A stretch of DNA of 64,000 nt from Leptoclinus maculatus (lineage: Eukaryota > Chordata > Actinopteri > Perciformes > Stichaeidae). Below, one piece after another: positions 1 through 10,570 of this stretch. The stretch spans positions 6,999,318 to 7,063,317 of the forward strand of contig JAVDOI010000010.1 in NCBI GenBank assembly GCA_032191485.1, read 5' to 3'. A program made the position numbers and the translations under genes. Every line of letters begins with the position of its first letter. Within the stretch, counting starts at the first letter, position 1. Below the pieces are notes generated by a model, which was not told the origin of the DNA, ran no database searches, and was given only the letters and a program-made list of their open reading frames with translations.

Positions 1-40
1 TATTTGAAAATTCTCAAGAAACATCTGTAATCCTCTGCAG

Positions 41-3000
41 GATTGCGTTTGTCAAGTTTGCAGCTGTGGAAGATTTTGAAAAGGCCTTGGAGTCATCCAA
101 AAACATGAAAATCGATAAAATGGTTACCAGAATACAATTCTCCAAAATGCAAGGTAAATCAGAGAGAAAAGGTGTGTAGGATTGTTCGTATCATACTGTT
201 CATGTAGGTCTAATATTCAACAGCAAAACATACATTTCAAGTGTTTCAAAAGTCAGTTTTGTATTCATGAGTAATGAAAACAAGCGTTTTTCTTTAGTCC
301 AACCAAAAACACTGATTGTGTTGGGCCTCGCCGAGAAGACGACCATAGAGACCCTGAAAAGTGCCTTTGAAGGGGCTGTCAGTGCAAGAGTCGTTGTAGT
401 TAAAAAGAAAGGAGTTTCAAAAATGTGGGTAGCCTAAAGTTATCTTTTTATTGTCATAATTGTAATTGCTTCATGCTTCACACTGACTTGTTTTATGTTA
501 CATGTTCCTCAGGATTGGCTTTGTGGATTTTGAGAGTGACGAGGACTGCAAAGCTGTCAAAGAAGCCATGGAGGACTGTGTGATAGATGGCAGCAAAGTG
601 AGACTGGATTATGCAACCGTCCACGAATTAAGAGCTCCTGTGCCACCTGGTGGTGTAAAAACTCCTCTGACACCTGGTGGTGTAAAAGCTCCTCTGACAC
701 CTGGTGGTGTACAAGCTCCTCTGACACCTGGTGGACAGCCTGCAGGTCAGGAGGCTGGCAAGAGAAGGAAAAGAAAAGGTAACTTGACTAAATATAATTG
801 TTTCATCACACATTTATTTAACTTCTATGTAACTTGCCATATTAGATAAAGGTGCAGCTTGTACTGTGTGTTATATCCACAAATTCATCGTTTAGTCTAT
901 AAAACTAAGTTACATTTGTGTGTAACAGTGATCCGTTACACCCCTACTGATGATGATACTCTACCTTTCTCAACTGTGAAACACTCGCCCTCTGTAGGCT
1001 TCAGTGGAGGCTGCACAACTGTTTTTCACTGTCTTTAAATCAAATCATGACATCATCTCTTCAGCTGATGCAGTCGTCTCCACAGAGGACGCTCCCGTTG
1101 AGAGTGCAGATGCAGAGATGAAGGAAGAGGTGCAGGAATGTGGAGGTACTGCAAAAATGACACCACACAAAAGTGTCTGAGTGAGAGTGTGAGTGGTGTC
1201 AGTAACGGAGCTTCCTCTTCAGATTCTCAGATGGACATTGTCGCTGGAAGTACAGCCGCAGTTACTGTAACAATGGAGGGAGAGAGCGATGGTGTTAAAA
1301 AGGAAACCAATGGAGGTGAACAGATGAAAAAGACACCAGGTAAGGATGGTTCCAAGAGTTAATGAGCAGTCAATGATTAAACAGCTGTGTTACGTAAAAG
1401 TTCTTTATGGTCTCTTTTCACTTTACTCACAAAAATAATCACAAGATTTTTCTCAGCAGTTTGGTCTCAAATGATGTGTAATGAGGATGAGTCTCATCCT
1501 TCTGGCACTACAGCAACACATTTAACATTGAAACTCTGAACATTCATTAAAATACCAAACAGAAACAAATACCAACGCGGCAGATTACGTATATCTTGTA
1601 GTTGTAAAAATAAAAAAGGTGTTCTTGTGCAGCATAAAGTCTTAATGACAGGTGTCAAGTACGAAAAGTACTTTAGTTAGTTATGACGTAGTTGTAACAC
1701 TTTTTTTTTTATTCGGTTGCAGCAAAAGGGAAACGGAAGGCCCCCTCTTCTGTTGAGGCCTCCCCGGCAAAGAAAACCAAGTCCCTCAATGATGGTATGA
1801 ACTCAGAATAGGACAGACTGCTAAATGCTTCGTCCTGTAAGGTGCCTTATACTCTTTCCCTCACACATTTCACTCTCTTATTTTGTTGTAGGATATTGTC
1901 TTTATGTTGGCAACCTGAACGTCTCCAAAACATTCGATGAAGTCAAAGATTCATTAGCAAATTACTTCATGGCACAAAGTATCCTGGTTCAAGACATCCG
2001 ACTACACCAGTCCAAGTGAGTATGCTGTTTAACATTTTTACTGTCGGCTCCCTTGAGGCAGGAAACCCTCTAGTAGGTGCATTAGATGTTGTTTGTCTCA
2101 TCCATTTCAAAGTAATATTGCTGCTGCTTTAAATACTAAATAAACTCTGATGTAATGTTTTGCTTTTGAAGAAAATATGCCTATGTAGGTTTGGCCTCAG
2201 AGCTGGACTTGACCAAAGGTTTGACGCTAAATGGAGAAATGATGCATGATAGGCCAATGAAGATCAACAAAGCAAACGTCCAAAGTGAGGAAACTCTAGC
2301 AAAAAACAGAAAAGGTAACTCGACTAAATATAATTGTTTCATCACACATTTATTTAACTTCTATGTAACTTGCCATATTAGATAAAGGTGCAGCTTGTAC
2401 TGTGTGTTATATCCACAAATTCATCGTTTAGTCTATAAAACTAAGTTACATTTCAGTTTAGTTTTTTTCATTAACTGCTAGAATAACAGATTTATGATGT
2501 AATGATCTGGGAATGTAAAACAATGAATACAAAACATATTGTCCAAGGAGGGTGATAAAGATTAAATGTCTAACTTGAGTTCTGTGCTGTGTTTAGCATA
2601 CCGAGAGAAATCCTTGTTTCTGAAGAACGTCCCGTACACCACAACAAAAGAAGACCTTCTGAAAATCTTCCAACCGGCCGTTGATGTTAGCTTTCCTGGT
2701 GGGACTGAAGGCCCAAAGAAAGGGTGAGAGACTAAAAAAACCTTCGTTAAGGTCCACTTCCTAACTATACATTGGTGTGCAAAAAGATTAAATTAGTTTT
2801 AAAAGTATTATATTTTGGAATACAATGGTTATGATGATAATCAAAAAATCTAAACATGCATTTATTGGATATTTATAATTAATACTACTTGAAATGTTCT
2901 TATTTTTCAACAGCATGGCCTTTGTGGAGTTTGAAAACAAAATGGTTGCTCTTGATGTGTGGCAAAAAAAACAAGGAGTCGAGATTCAAGGCCGGATTGT

Positions 3001-3760
3001 GATTGTGGTCTCTGCCCAGAAACCGGATGAAGAAGAAGGTAAATCACTGAACATTTAGGAATGTACCGTCGATGGATGACCTCATACTATAGCTATTAAA
3101 TTGTTATTTAAAAAAAATCTATACATCAATCAATTAAATCTGGATTTAGCAATTTACCTGTGTTTAGAGGAAGAGAAAGAAAAGAAAAGGTAACACTTGA
3201 GTTTAGTGTATCAAAGTCTCATTGTTTTTTTTTCTCTCAACCTCAAGATCAGCAGGCAACTGCTCTGATAAAACCACATTTTGCCTTCTGCCCAGAACTG
3301 ATTAACATACATTACAGACGGTTAGCAAATAGCTAACATAGTGGAGAATTCAAAGTGTTTACAGCTTGTTGCGCTGCCCACTTGTGGCCTAAACAATCGG
3401 TTAATTCAGCTTTAATAAATGCATTCCCTCTATTCTCTCGCAGCTTGTTTTAGAATTTCTTGAATTCTTTCATTTGATGGTTTGCAATATTCAGCTGATG
3501 TTTTGCTCAAATCCGTCAAATGTTTGATACAGGGAGAGCTGGTTTTATCTGGGTATTTCTTTATTTTGCATTTCTGTATGGTTCTATAAATGACAAAGGT
3601 CAATTGATGTACGCCTTGACTTTACTGTCTTACTTTGGTTCTTTTGTTTTGATGTGTTTTGAGTAAAAGTAATACTTTGATTTATTTATTTATTCCAGGT
3701 AAGAAACGTGGAGCTGGCAAACCACAGGATGCTGTCAAAGAAGTGGAAATTAAAGGCTGA
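41..3760 (+). CDS. ncl: Nucleolin-like protein, copy A (5' end outside window)
   Basis: Eleven exons join in one open frame to a TGA stop: 41-171, 298-424, 513-778, 1065-1145, 1223-1339, 1723-1794, 1892-2015, 2172-2314, 2597-2723, 2914-3038, 3699-3760 (458 codons from the first complete one). The order is second half of RRM3, RRM4, three 9-residue repeats, two acidic exons, a basic KRK/KKTK exon, RRM1, RRM2 and a short C-terminal exon. Nucleolin is a nucleolar RNA-binding protein of ribosome biogenesis; similarity shows in RRM4 (IGFVDFESDEDCKAVKEAME) and RRM1 (LYVGNLN). The order is not canonical, since RRM1-2 follow RRM4. The join lies in an intron at about 916-946. No RGG tail is present. 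The 22-base stretch 3168-3189 resembles an exon end but would break the frame, so I skip it. Whether this copy is expressed is unknown. Confidence 0.65.
655..735 (+). repeat. Coding minisatellite, 3 x 27 bp, copy A
   Basis: Three tandem 27-bp units encode V(K/Q)(A/T)PLTPGG directly after RRM4. The first unit has Thr for Ala, a protein-changing difference from the other copies. The same array has 5 and 14 units in copy B, so unit number is variable. Confidence 0.95.
916..946 (+). mobile_element. Remnant of hAT MITE right end
   Basis: The last bases of the MITE found whole at 16386-17194 recur here (GTGATCCGTTACACCCCTA), followed by the same right-hand ctgatgat, but no left end or left target duplication is present. 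The sequence to the left is instead the intron that follows the RRM4/repeat exon. This marks the rearrangement junction in copy A. It shows that the acidic block was copied from a locus already carrying the MITE. Confidence 0.8.
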
Positions 3761-4022
3761 CTTGCATGGGAAAAGTTATCGTGTAGATATTTTCCTCTTT
3801 TTAAACGTACAACAATCTGAAAACATGTATGAAGGTTGAATGTGCACAGTAATGTTAGTCTACCTGATGGCAGGACATGTGACTTCTTGTTATTTGAGTT
3901 GACATATTTTGTACTTTAAACCTTTTTACTTCATATCTGTCAAAAAATATCTCTGACTTGTCACATTATGTCGTTTTTTTCATGTGAAAATTTGATAAAG
4001 ATATGATCCCAATGTGAAGACA

Positions 4023-4028
4023 AATAAA
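4023..4028 (+). terminator. Poly(A) signal of copy A
   Basis: AATAAA lies 263 bases after the stop codon, in a 3' UTR essentially identical to that of copy B. Homology to the copy B downstream flank continues to about 4142, where the L2 sequence starts. Confidence 0.75.
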
Positions 4029-4487
4029 TTTGAAAACTGTCTCTGAGTTTTGTTACATCTGTAATGAAGACCCAGAAGGTTTTCCAAAGACTTACTGAAA
4101 TCTCAGCCAAGTCACACACTATTTCTTCTCTGCCACTGACACTGACATGCCACCCTCTCTTGTCGGACCATTGTCTAGTGGCTTTTGAGTTCCTACTAAC
4201 TGAGTGTGCGCCATTAAGCAAGAGCTATTACACTAGATGTCTATCTGATGGTGCCGTAGCTCAGTTTAAAGAAGCGATTCCATCTTTATTCAACTCAATA
4301 CCATGCTTTGATATAACAGGACTCCTGTGATAACTTTAGTCCGACCCAGATTGATCATCTTGTCGATAGTGCTACTAGCTTACTGAGAAGGACACTAGAC
4401 TCTATTGCTCCTCTAAAAAAGAAGTTAGTAAAACAAAGGAGATTCGCCCCATGGTATAACCCTCAAACCCGTAAATTAAAGCAGACA

Positions 4488-6428
4488 TTGCGAAAACTTG
4501 AAAGGACATGGCGTTCCACTAACTTGGAAGAATCTCGGTTAGTCTGGCGAGACAGTCTTAAGATATATAAGAAGGTCCTCCGTAATGCCAGAGCAGCCTA
4601 TTACTCATCGTTAATAGAGAAAAATAAGAACAACCCCAGGTTTCTCTTCAGCACTGTAGCCAGGCTGACAGAGAGTCACAGCTCTGTTGAGCCGTGTATT
4701 CCTATAGACCTCAGTAGTAATGACTTCATGAACTTCTTTAATGATAAGATCATAACTATTAGAGAGAGCATTAACAATGTACTGCCCTCGACTAGTACCG
4801 ATCTTTCCTCAAATAGGGTATCCTTGGAAACAGCTGCAGGCCATGATATATGTCTGGATGGCTTTGCTCCCATCGATCTTGATAAATTAACTTCAACAAT
4901 CTCTAAGTCTAAACCTTCTACCTGTCTCTTGGATCCTATACCGACTAGACTGCTTAAAGAAGTGCTACCATTAATTAGCACATCTCTACTAGATATGATC
5001 AACCTGTCTCTACTAACAGGCCATGTACCACAGTCCTTCAAAGTAGCTGTAATTAAACCTCTTCTTAAGAAGCCCACTCTCGACCCAGAGGTGTTGGCTA
5101 ACTATAGACCGATCTCCAACCTTCCATTCCTCTCTAAGATCCTTGAGAAAGCAGTAGCTAATCAGTTGTGTGACTTTCTACATAACAATAGTTTATTTGA
5201 GGATTTTCAGTCAGGATTTAGAAAGCATCACAGCACTGAGACAGCTCTGGTAAAAATTACTAATGACCTTCTAATTGCATCAGACAAAGGACTTGTCTCT
5301 GTTCTTGTCTTGTTAGACCTTAGTGCTGCGTTCGACACCATAGACCATTATATCCTGTTACAGAGACTAGAACATTATATTGGTATCAAAGGAACCGCAC
5401 TGAACTGGTTTGGATCCTATTTATCGGATCGATCTCAGTTTGTATATGTAAACGATGAAGCCTCGATGAGGACCAACGTTAGTTATGGAGTTCCACAAGG
5501 TTCTGTGCTTGGACCAATTTTGTTCACCTTATATATGCTTCCTTTAGGTAATATTATCAGAGAACACTCCATAAAGTTTCATTGTTATGCAGATGATACT
5601 CAATTGTATATATCGATTAAACCAGATGAAACCAACCAGCTCACTAAACTGCAAGCATGTCTAAAGGACATAAAAACCTGGATGACTTGCAACTTCCTGA
5701 TGTTAAACGCAGACAAAACTGAAGTTATTCTACTAGGCCCAGAACACCTTCGAAATCAGTTATCTGATGACATAGTTTCTCCAGATGGCATTGCGCTGAC
5801 ATCCAGCTGCACCGTAAAGAATCTTGGGGTCATTTTTGATCAGGATTTGTCTTTTAATTCTCAGATAAAACAAATTTCTAGGACTGCCTTTTTTCACCTA
5901 CGTAATATTTCAAAAATCAGACACATCTTGTCTCATAGCGATGCAGAGAAATTAGTTCATGCATTTGTTACCTCTAGACTAGATTACTGCAATTCCTTAT
6001 TTTCAGGTTGCTCTAATAAATCTCTTAAATCTCTCCAGCTGATTCAGAATGCTGCAGCTCGTGTACTAACAAGAACTAAGAAAAGAGATCATATTAGTCC
6101 TGTATTAGCTTCTCTGCACTGGCTCCCTGTAAAATCTAGAATAGAATTTAAAATTCTTTTACTCACCTACAAAGCCCGAACTGGTCGGGCACCATCATAT
6201 CTTAAAGAGCTTATAGTACCATATTATCCTACTCGGGAGCTGCGCTCCACTAATTCAGGGTTACTTGTAGTTCCTAGAGTCTTAAAGAGTAGGATGGGAG
6301 CCAGAGCCTTCAGTTACCAAGCTCCTCTTTTGTGGAACAAGCTTCCCGTTTCAGTCCGGGGGGCAGACACACTCACCACATTTAAGAGTAAGCTTAAGAC
6401 TTTCCTTTTTGATAGTGCTTATAGTTAG
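4488..6428 (+). CDS. L2 LINE ORF2, reverse transcriptase part (646 codons)
   Basis: The frame is open from the endonuclease-RT linker to the C-terminus. RT motifs appear in order: NYRPISNLP, DLSAAFDTIDH (palm Asp, residue 277), GVPQGSVLGP, YADD (catalytic, residues 367-370), LNADKT and NLGVIFD. The real ORF2 would begin upstream in the missing endonuclease, so the first Met at 4488 is only the first Met after the frameshift. With RT intact but endonuclease truncated, this copy should not move by itself. A frame this clean suggests a recent insertion. Confidence 0.85.
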   Translation: MRKLERTWRSTNLEESRLVWRDSLKIYKKVLRNARAAYYSSLIEKNKNNPRFLFSTVARLTESHSSVEPCIPIDLSSNDFMNFFNDKIITIRESINNVLPSTSTDLSSNRVSLETAAGHDICLDGFAPIDLDKLTSTISKSKPSTCLLDPIPTRLLKEVLPLISTSLLDMINLSLLTGHVPQSFKVAVIKPLLKKPTLDPEVLANYRPISNLPFLSKILEKAVANQLCDFLHNNSLFEDFQSGFRKHHSTETALVKITNDLLIASDKGLVSVLVLLDLSAAFDTIDHYILLQRLEHYIGIKGTALNWFGSYLSDRSQFVYVNDEASMRTNVSYGVPQGSVLGPILFTLYMLPLGNIIREHSIKFHCYADDTQLYISIKPDETNQLTKLQACLKDIKTWMTCNFLMLNADKTEVILLGPEHLRNQLSDDIVSPDGIALTSSCTVKNLGVIFDQDLSFNSQIKQISRTAFFHLRNISKIRHILSHSDAEKLVHAFVTSRLDYCNSLFSGCSNKSLKSLQLIQNAAARVLTRTKKRDHISPVLASLHWLPVKSRIEFKILLLTYKARTGRAPSYLKELIVPYYPTRELRSTNSGLLVVPRVLKSRMGARAFSYQAPLLWNKLPVSVRGADTLTTFKSKLKTFLFDSAYS

Positions 6429-6565
6429 GGCTGGCTCAGGTTTGCCTTGGACCACCCCTTAGACAAACTGGTATAGGCGTAGACTACAGGGGGACGTCCT
6501 AGGATACACTGAGCTCCTCTCTCCTCTTCTTCATCTCTGTCTGTATGAATTGATGTCCCATTAAT

Positions 6566-7030
6566 GCTCACTACTAACTCTACTTCTTCCCCGGAGTCTT
6601 TGTGCTTTCTCGCCTCACAGGTTCCCATGGATCGTGGTTTCATCTGGACTCTGGTCCTTCCACCCGCCATGGCCCTGCAGATACCTACTACCTATTTTAT
6701 TATTAACATTATCAACCATATTACCGTTACCACTAAATGCACATTACTGACTTTGTTTCTTCCCCGGAGTCTTTGTGCTTTCTCTCCTCACAGGTTTCCA
6801 TGTATCGTGGTTTCGTCTGGACCCTGGTCCTTCCGCCCGCTTTGGCCCTGCTGGCTCCCACTAATAAATAACACTCTTATTGTTACTTACATTACTATTT
6901 CATATTACCGGTCCCATTAATGCACATTATTGACCAGCTTTTTCACCAGAGTATCTGTGCTTTATCGCCTCGCAGGTACCTCTGGATCCGGGTTGTACCT
7001 GGACCTGGTCTTTCCACCTGCCGTCATACA
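6566..7030 (+). repeat. Tandem repeats in the L2 3' UTR (about 175 bp x 3)
   Basis: A block beginning near (A/G)(G)AGTNTNTGTGCTTT and running through ACAGGT, ATGGATCGTGG and CTGGTCCTTCC occurs three times, near 6597, 6769 and 6953. The spacings are about 172 and 184 bp, and the third unit is the most diverged. No reading frame is kept across it. Confidence 0.75.
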
Positions 7031-7167
7031 TTGAATGTGTTGAAATTATATTGCATGTGTTGTAATTTTGTTATGCTGTTCAACACTTGACATCTATTGC
7101 ACTTCTGTCCATCCTGGGAGAGGGATCCCTCCTCTGTTGCTCTCCCTAAGGTCTCTTCCTCTTTTTT

Positions 7168-8583
7168 AAGGATGGTTCCAAGAGTTAATGAGCAGTCAAT
7201 GATTAAACAGCTGTGTTACGTAAAAGTTCTTTATGGTCTCTTTTCACTTTACTCACAAAAATAATCACAAGATTTTTCTCAGCAGTTTGGTCTCAAATGA
7301 TGTGTAATGAGGATGAGTCTCATCCTTCTGGCACTACAGCAACACATTTAACATTGAAACTCTGAACATTCATTAAAATACCAAACAGAAACAAATACCA
7401 ACGCGGCAGATTACGTATATCTTGTAGTTGTAAAAATAAAAAAGGTGTTCTTGTGCAGCATAAAGTCTTAATGACAGGTGTCAAGTACGAAAAGTACTTT
7501 AGTTAGTTATGACGTAGTTGTAACACTTTTTTTTTTATTCGGTTGCAGCAAAAGGGAAACGGAAGGCCCCCTCTTCTGTTGAGGCCTCCCCGGCAAAGAA
7601 AACCAAGTCCCTCAATGATGGTATGAACTCAGAATAGGACAGACTGCTAAATGCTTCGTCCTGTAAGGTGCCTTATACTCTTTCCCTCACACATTTCACT
7701 CTCTTATTTTGTTGTAGGATATTGTCTTTATGTTGGCAACCTGAACGTCTCCAAAACATTCGATGAAGTCAAAGATTCATTAGCAAATTACTTCATGGCA
7801 CAAAGTCTCCTGGTTCAAGACATCCGACTACACCAGTCCAAGTGAGTATGCTGTTTAACATTTTTACTGTCGGCTCCCTTGAGGCAGGAAACCCTCTAGT
7901 AGGTGCATTAGATGTTGTTTGTCTCATCCATTTCAAAGTAATATTGCTGCTGCTTTAAATACTAAATAAACTCTGATGTAATGTTTTGCTTTTGAAGAAG
8001 ATATGCCCATGTAGGTTTGGCCTCAGAGCTGGACTTGACCAAAGGTTTGACGCTAAATGGAGAAATGATGCATGATAGGCCAATGAAGATCGACAAAGCA
8101 AAGGTCAAAAGTGAGGACACGGTTCAGAAGAAAACTCCAGCAAAAAAAGGTAACTCGACTAAATATAATTGTTTCATCACACATTTATTTAACTTCTATG
8201 TAACTTGCCATATTAGATAAAGGTGCAGCTTGTACTGTGTGTTATATCCACAAATTCATCGTTTAGTCTATAAAACTAAGTTACATTTCAGTTTAGTTTT
8301 TTTCATTAACTGCTAGAATAACAGATTTATGATGTAATGATCTGGGAATGTAAAACAATGAATACAAAACATATTATTGTCCAAGGAGGGTGATAAAGAT
8401 TAAATGTCTAACTTGAGTTCTGTGCTGTGTTTAGCAACCCGAGATGAGAAATGCTTGTTTCTGAAGAACGTCCCGTACACCACAACAAAAGAAGACCTTC
8501 TGAAAATCTTCCAAACGGCCGTTGATGTTAGGTTTCCTGGTGGGACTGAAGGCCCAAAGAATGGGTGAGAGACTAAAAAAACT
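7168..8583 (+). pseudogene. ncl: Nucleolin-like fragment, copy C
   Basis: This begins inside intron 6 and carries four exon equivalents with intact splice sites: 7549-7620 (basic linker), 7718-7841 and 7998-8149 (RRM1), 8435-8564 (first half of RRM2). It has no start, no second half of RRM2 and no C-terminus. At about 8583 it changes abruptly, within the RRM2 intron, to gk5 sequence. The end of RRM1 is 9 bases longer than in the other copies (EDTVQKKTPAKK). Exon differences from copies A and B change amino acids, for example RYAHV for KYAYV, while introns are almost identical. I call it a pseudogene because both ends are missing. Confidence 0.7.
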
Positions 8584-8643
8584 GACTCACATCCCTATAA
8601 CTTCTTGATATAGTTGTAGCAACAGGGAATGGTGCAATTGTAC

Positions 8644-9010
8644 CTTGCACCGCTCCTTTGACCACAGTGATAAAACCTTCCCAAATTGCATCTGGGTCCA
8701 TCTCCACATATCCTACTTCTGGATACAAGGGAACAACCTGGATAGCATTACCAGAATAACAAAACAAAAAGATTAGCCTCAAAATAATCTAGTTTGTGTG
8801 TATGTTGCATAAAGACCAGGATGAAAGTGGGCGATGTACTTGAGAATTGTAAAGCCAAATGGACAGCGAGAGGGTGAAGAATACCTTGGTAGAGCATGAT
8901 CCTCGGACATTTGCCTCCTTGTCATAGATGTGACATCTGATTGTTGTTGTCCCAACGTCCACTGACAAAATGAAGCATTCCTTCTTGAAACCGTTCCTCT
9001 GACTTCCCAT
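8644..9010 (-). pseudogene. gk5: gk5-like FGGY kinase, exons 1-2 only
   Basis: Exon 1 (8885-9010, 42 codons from the ATG at 9010) reads MGSQRNGFKKECFILSVDVG and continues TTTIRCHIYDKEA, the phosphate-binding DVG(T/S) start of FGGY sugar kinases. Exon 2 (8644-8737) adds LYPEVGYVEMDPDAIW. Both match the N-terminus of glycerol kinase 5. Splice sites are good: donors GTATTC and GTACAA, acceptor CAG. The remaining exons, which should lie at lower coordinates, are absent because nucleolin sequence starts at 8583 after only about 60 bases of intron 2. It is most likely a 5' end duplicated with the nucleolin promoter and left behind. A gk5 gene whose intron 2 contains the whole left array and continues beyond the window is not excluded. 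Confidence 0.65.
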
Positions 9011-9299
9011 TGTAGAAACGTATGTCCTACTAGTCCTCAAATCAGTCCCACAAACCTCCATGGTCAGCTCATATTGGTCTTGTTTACAGCCTGAATGGAT
9101 GACCTGAATCGATACCTTATCTGCATGAAGTGAGTTGACCTGCTGAGGCTGCAACGGAACCTTTGTACCGCGGATTCTTCGCCCAGTTCCAGTTCTACCT
9201 GTTAGATTAAAAGTTTAAAGTTTGCACAACAATTACAGAGAAGCAATGGAAATCTTAGATCTCAGGCTCCCTTCAACAATGCTCGTTTAACAGGTATTA

Positions 9300-9790
9300 A
9301 AGAAGGGTAACATAATACAACCTGCAGCTTACAGCGTAATTACCTGGCACTTACTGTGTAAGTCCACTTAACTTAGTGTACTATTGTTATATGAATCAGT
9401 ACATAATACGTTCTTACAAGTTCCTACAGGTACTTAAATGTAGGTACAGTGGAACAAGGGAGTAACAATTAGGAATTTTAGAGGAAAAAATAAAAACAAT
9501 ATACTGTAATTATTTTAGTAAGTACTGCGTACATACAGGGTGTTTTAAAGTAAAGACGATATTCATTATGCTGTTAGCATTTAATAAGTACTGAATACCT
9601 ACGGGTATTTTAGAGGAAAGAAGAAATAACTTATACTGTAAATATGTTGTAAGTAGGCTACTGGGTACTTGCATGGGTACAGTACCCTACTGGTAAACGG
9701 AGCCAGTTGTCAACAATGGCATCCTGCAGTACTTCTTAAGTAATTATGGTAACTTATAACGTATATCACCGTTGTAATGTGCTACCAAAA
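9300..9790. repeat. Degenerate AT-rich repeat with internal duplication
   Basis: The stretch upstream of gk5 exon 1 is built of related TACT/GTAC-rich segments. One segment near 9472 (TTTTAGAGGAAA, then ATACTGTAATTA) recurs about 132 bases later near 9604. There is no coding potential. It may be a decayed MITE or satellite; I cannot name the family. Confidence 0.5.
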
Positions 9791-10329
9791 CGTAATGTAC
9801 TCGTAGATGATGCCATTTGCTCATGGCAGTTGTGACAATACTTTCTTACAGATATGCTTTCGTTAGGCAAGCTACACCCACAATCCACAAATGTAACATG
9901 TTTTTATCTTCTCAAGTGCACAACTACGGAAGGCTTTCATAGTCATCCAAGGACGAAATATTATACTACAGTATCGTAAATACAAAGTCAAAACAAGGTT
10001 TATGTTCTTCTTCTTCTTACCTTTTACTGACATTGGGGACGCGTGTACTTCATGCGTGCATAACAAAAGAGAAGACGGGAATAGTACATACCTTGTTGTT
10101 GTAATTACAATATTGTATTTGGTCTTTCGTCTCTGGATAACAGTACAAGTCTTACATAGTTGTGCACTGTAACCCATAAAGCGAGCTGATGGGGGAGTTG
10201 ACCAACTCATGTGTTGGTTTAAGCTAATTGGCTACTTAGCTAGCAGTCACAAAATACAAATTTAGCGGTTAGCTGCTAAGAAAAACTTCCTTATTATGCC
10301 TTTCTCTCTTAACATTATTCACCTGCTAC

Positions 10330-10570
10330 CCAGATATTTACCATATATGTGCTCATAGCAGTGATCCTGAACACTGTAGTGTCACTCTGTTCGTGGGAGT
10401 TTCCGAAAGTTGTCGTGGGTGAATCGCCTGAAGTCCCTGTGGGCACCCGTAGTACAGGACACGCATGCGCACTGCGTAGAGCAAATGAGTCTCATGCGGA
10501 AGTTTTGAGCTCAACACACGTGTATTTTCGGCTGCGACGCTTACGATCTCGTGGTGTTGTAACAAAAGCT
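10330..10570. promoter_or_regulatory. CpG-containing promoter of nucleolin-like copy B
   Basis: The sequence just before the ATG at 10571 has more G+C and CpG than its surroundings, and no TATA box. GCATGCGCAC at 10463-10472 resembles an NRF1 site, and TGCGGAAG near 10495 an ETS-type core. It lies between divergent starts (gk5 at 9010 minus, ncl at 10571 plus), so a shared promoter is possible, though 1.5 kb is wide for one. The transcription start was not determined. Confidence 0.5.

Larger units (their letters stand above)
4143..7167 (+). mobile_element. L2-clade LINE, 5'-truncated
   Basis: The element starts inside the endonuclease domain, whose terminal SDH motif is readable at about 4158-4166. 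There is one frameshift near 4320, then an intact reverse-transcriptase frame (4488-6428) and a 3' UTR. The left edge is where homology between the copy A and copy B downstream flanks ends. The right edge joins intron 6 of a nucleolin copy through shared TAAGGATGG. I see no clear target duplication or terminal microsatellite, so the right end may be a recombination junction rather than a true insertion end. Clade assignment rests on the RT motifs and similarity to common teleost L2 elements. Confidence 0.85.

Noticed and set aside
3168..3189. Extra 22-base exon (EEEKEKK) in copy A
   Set aside because: It has an AG before and a GT after but leaves phase 2, and the last exon then reads TAA at once. 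It looks like the leftover end of a repeat exon at a rearrangement junction.
4676..5077. 133-codon minus-strand ORF
   Set aside because: It lies opposite the intact L2 reverse-transcriptase frame and has no domain of its own.
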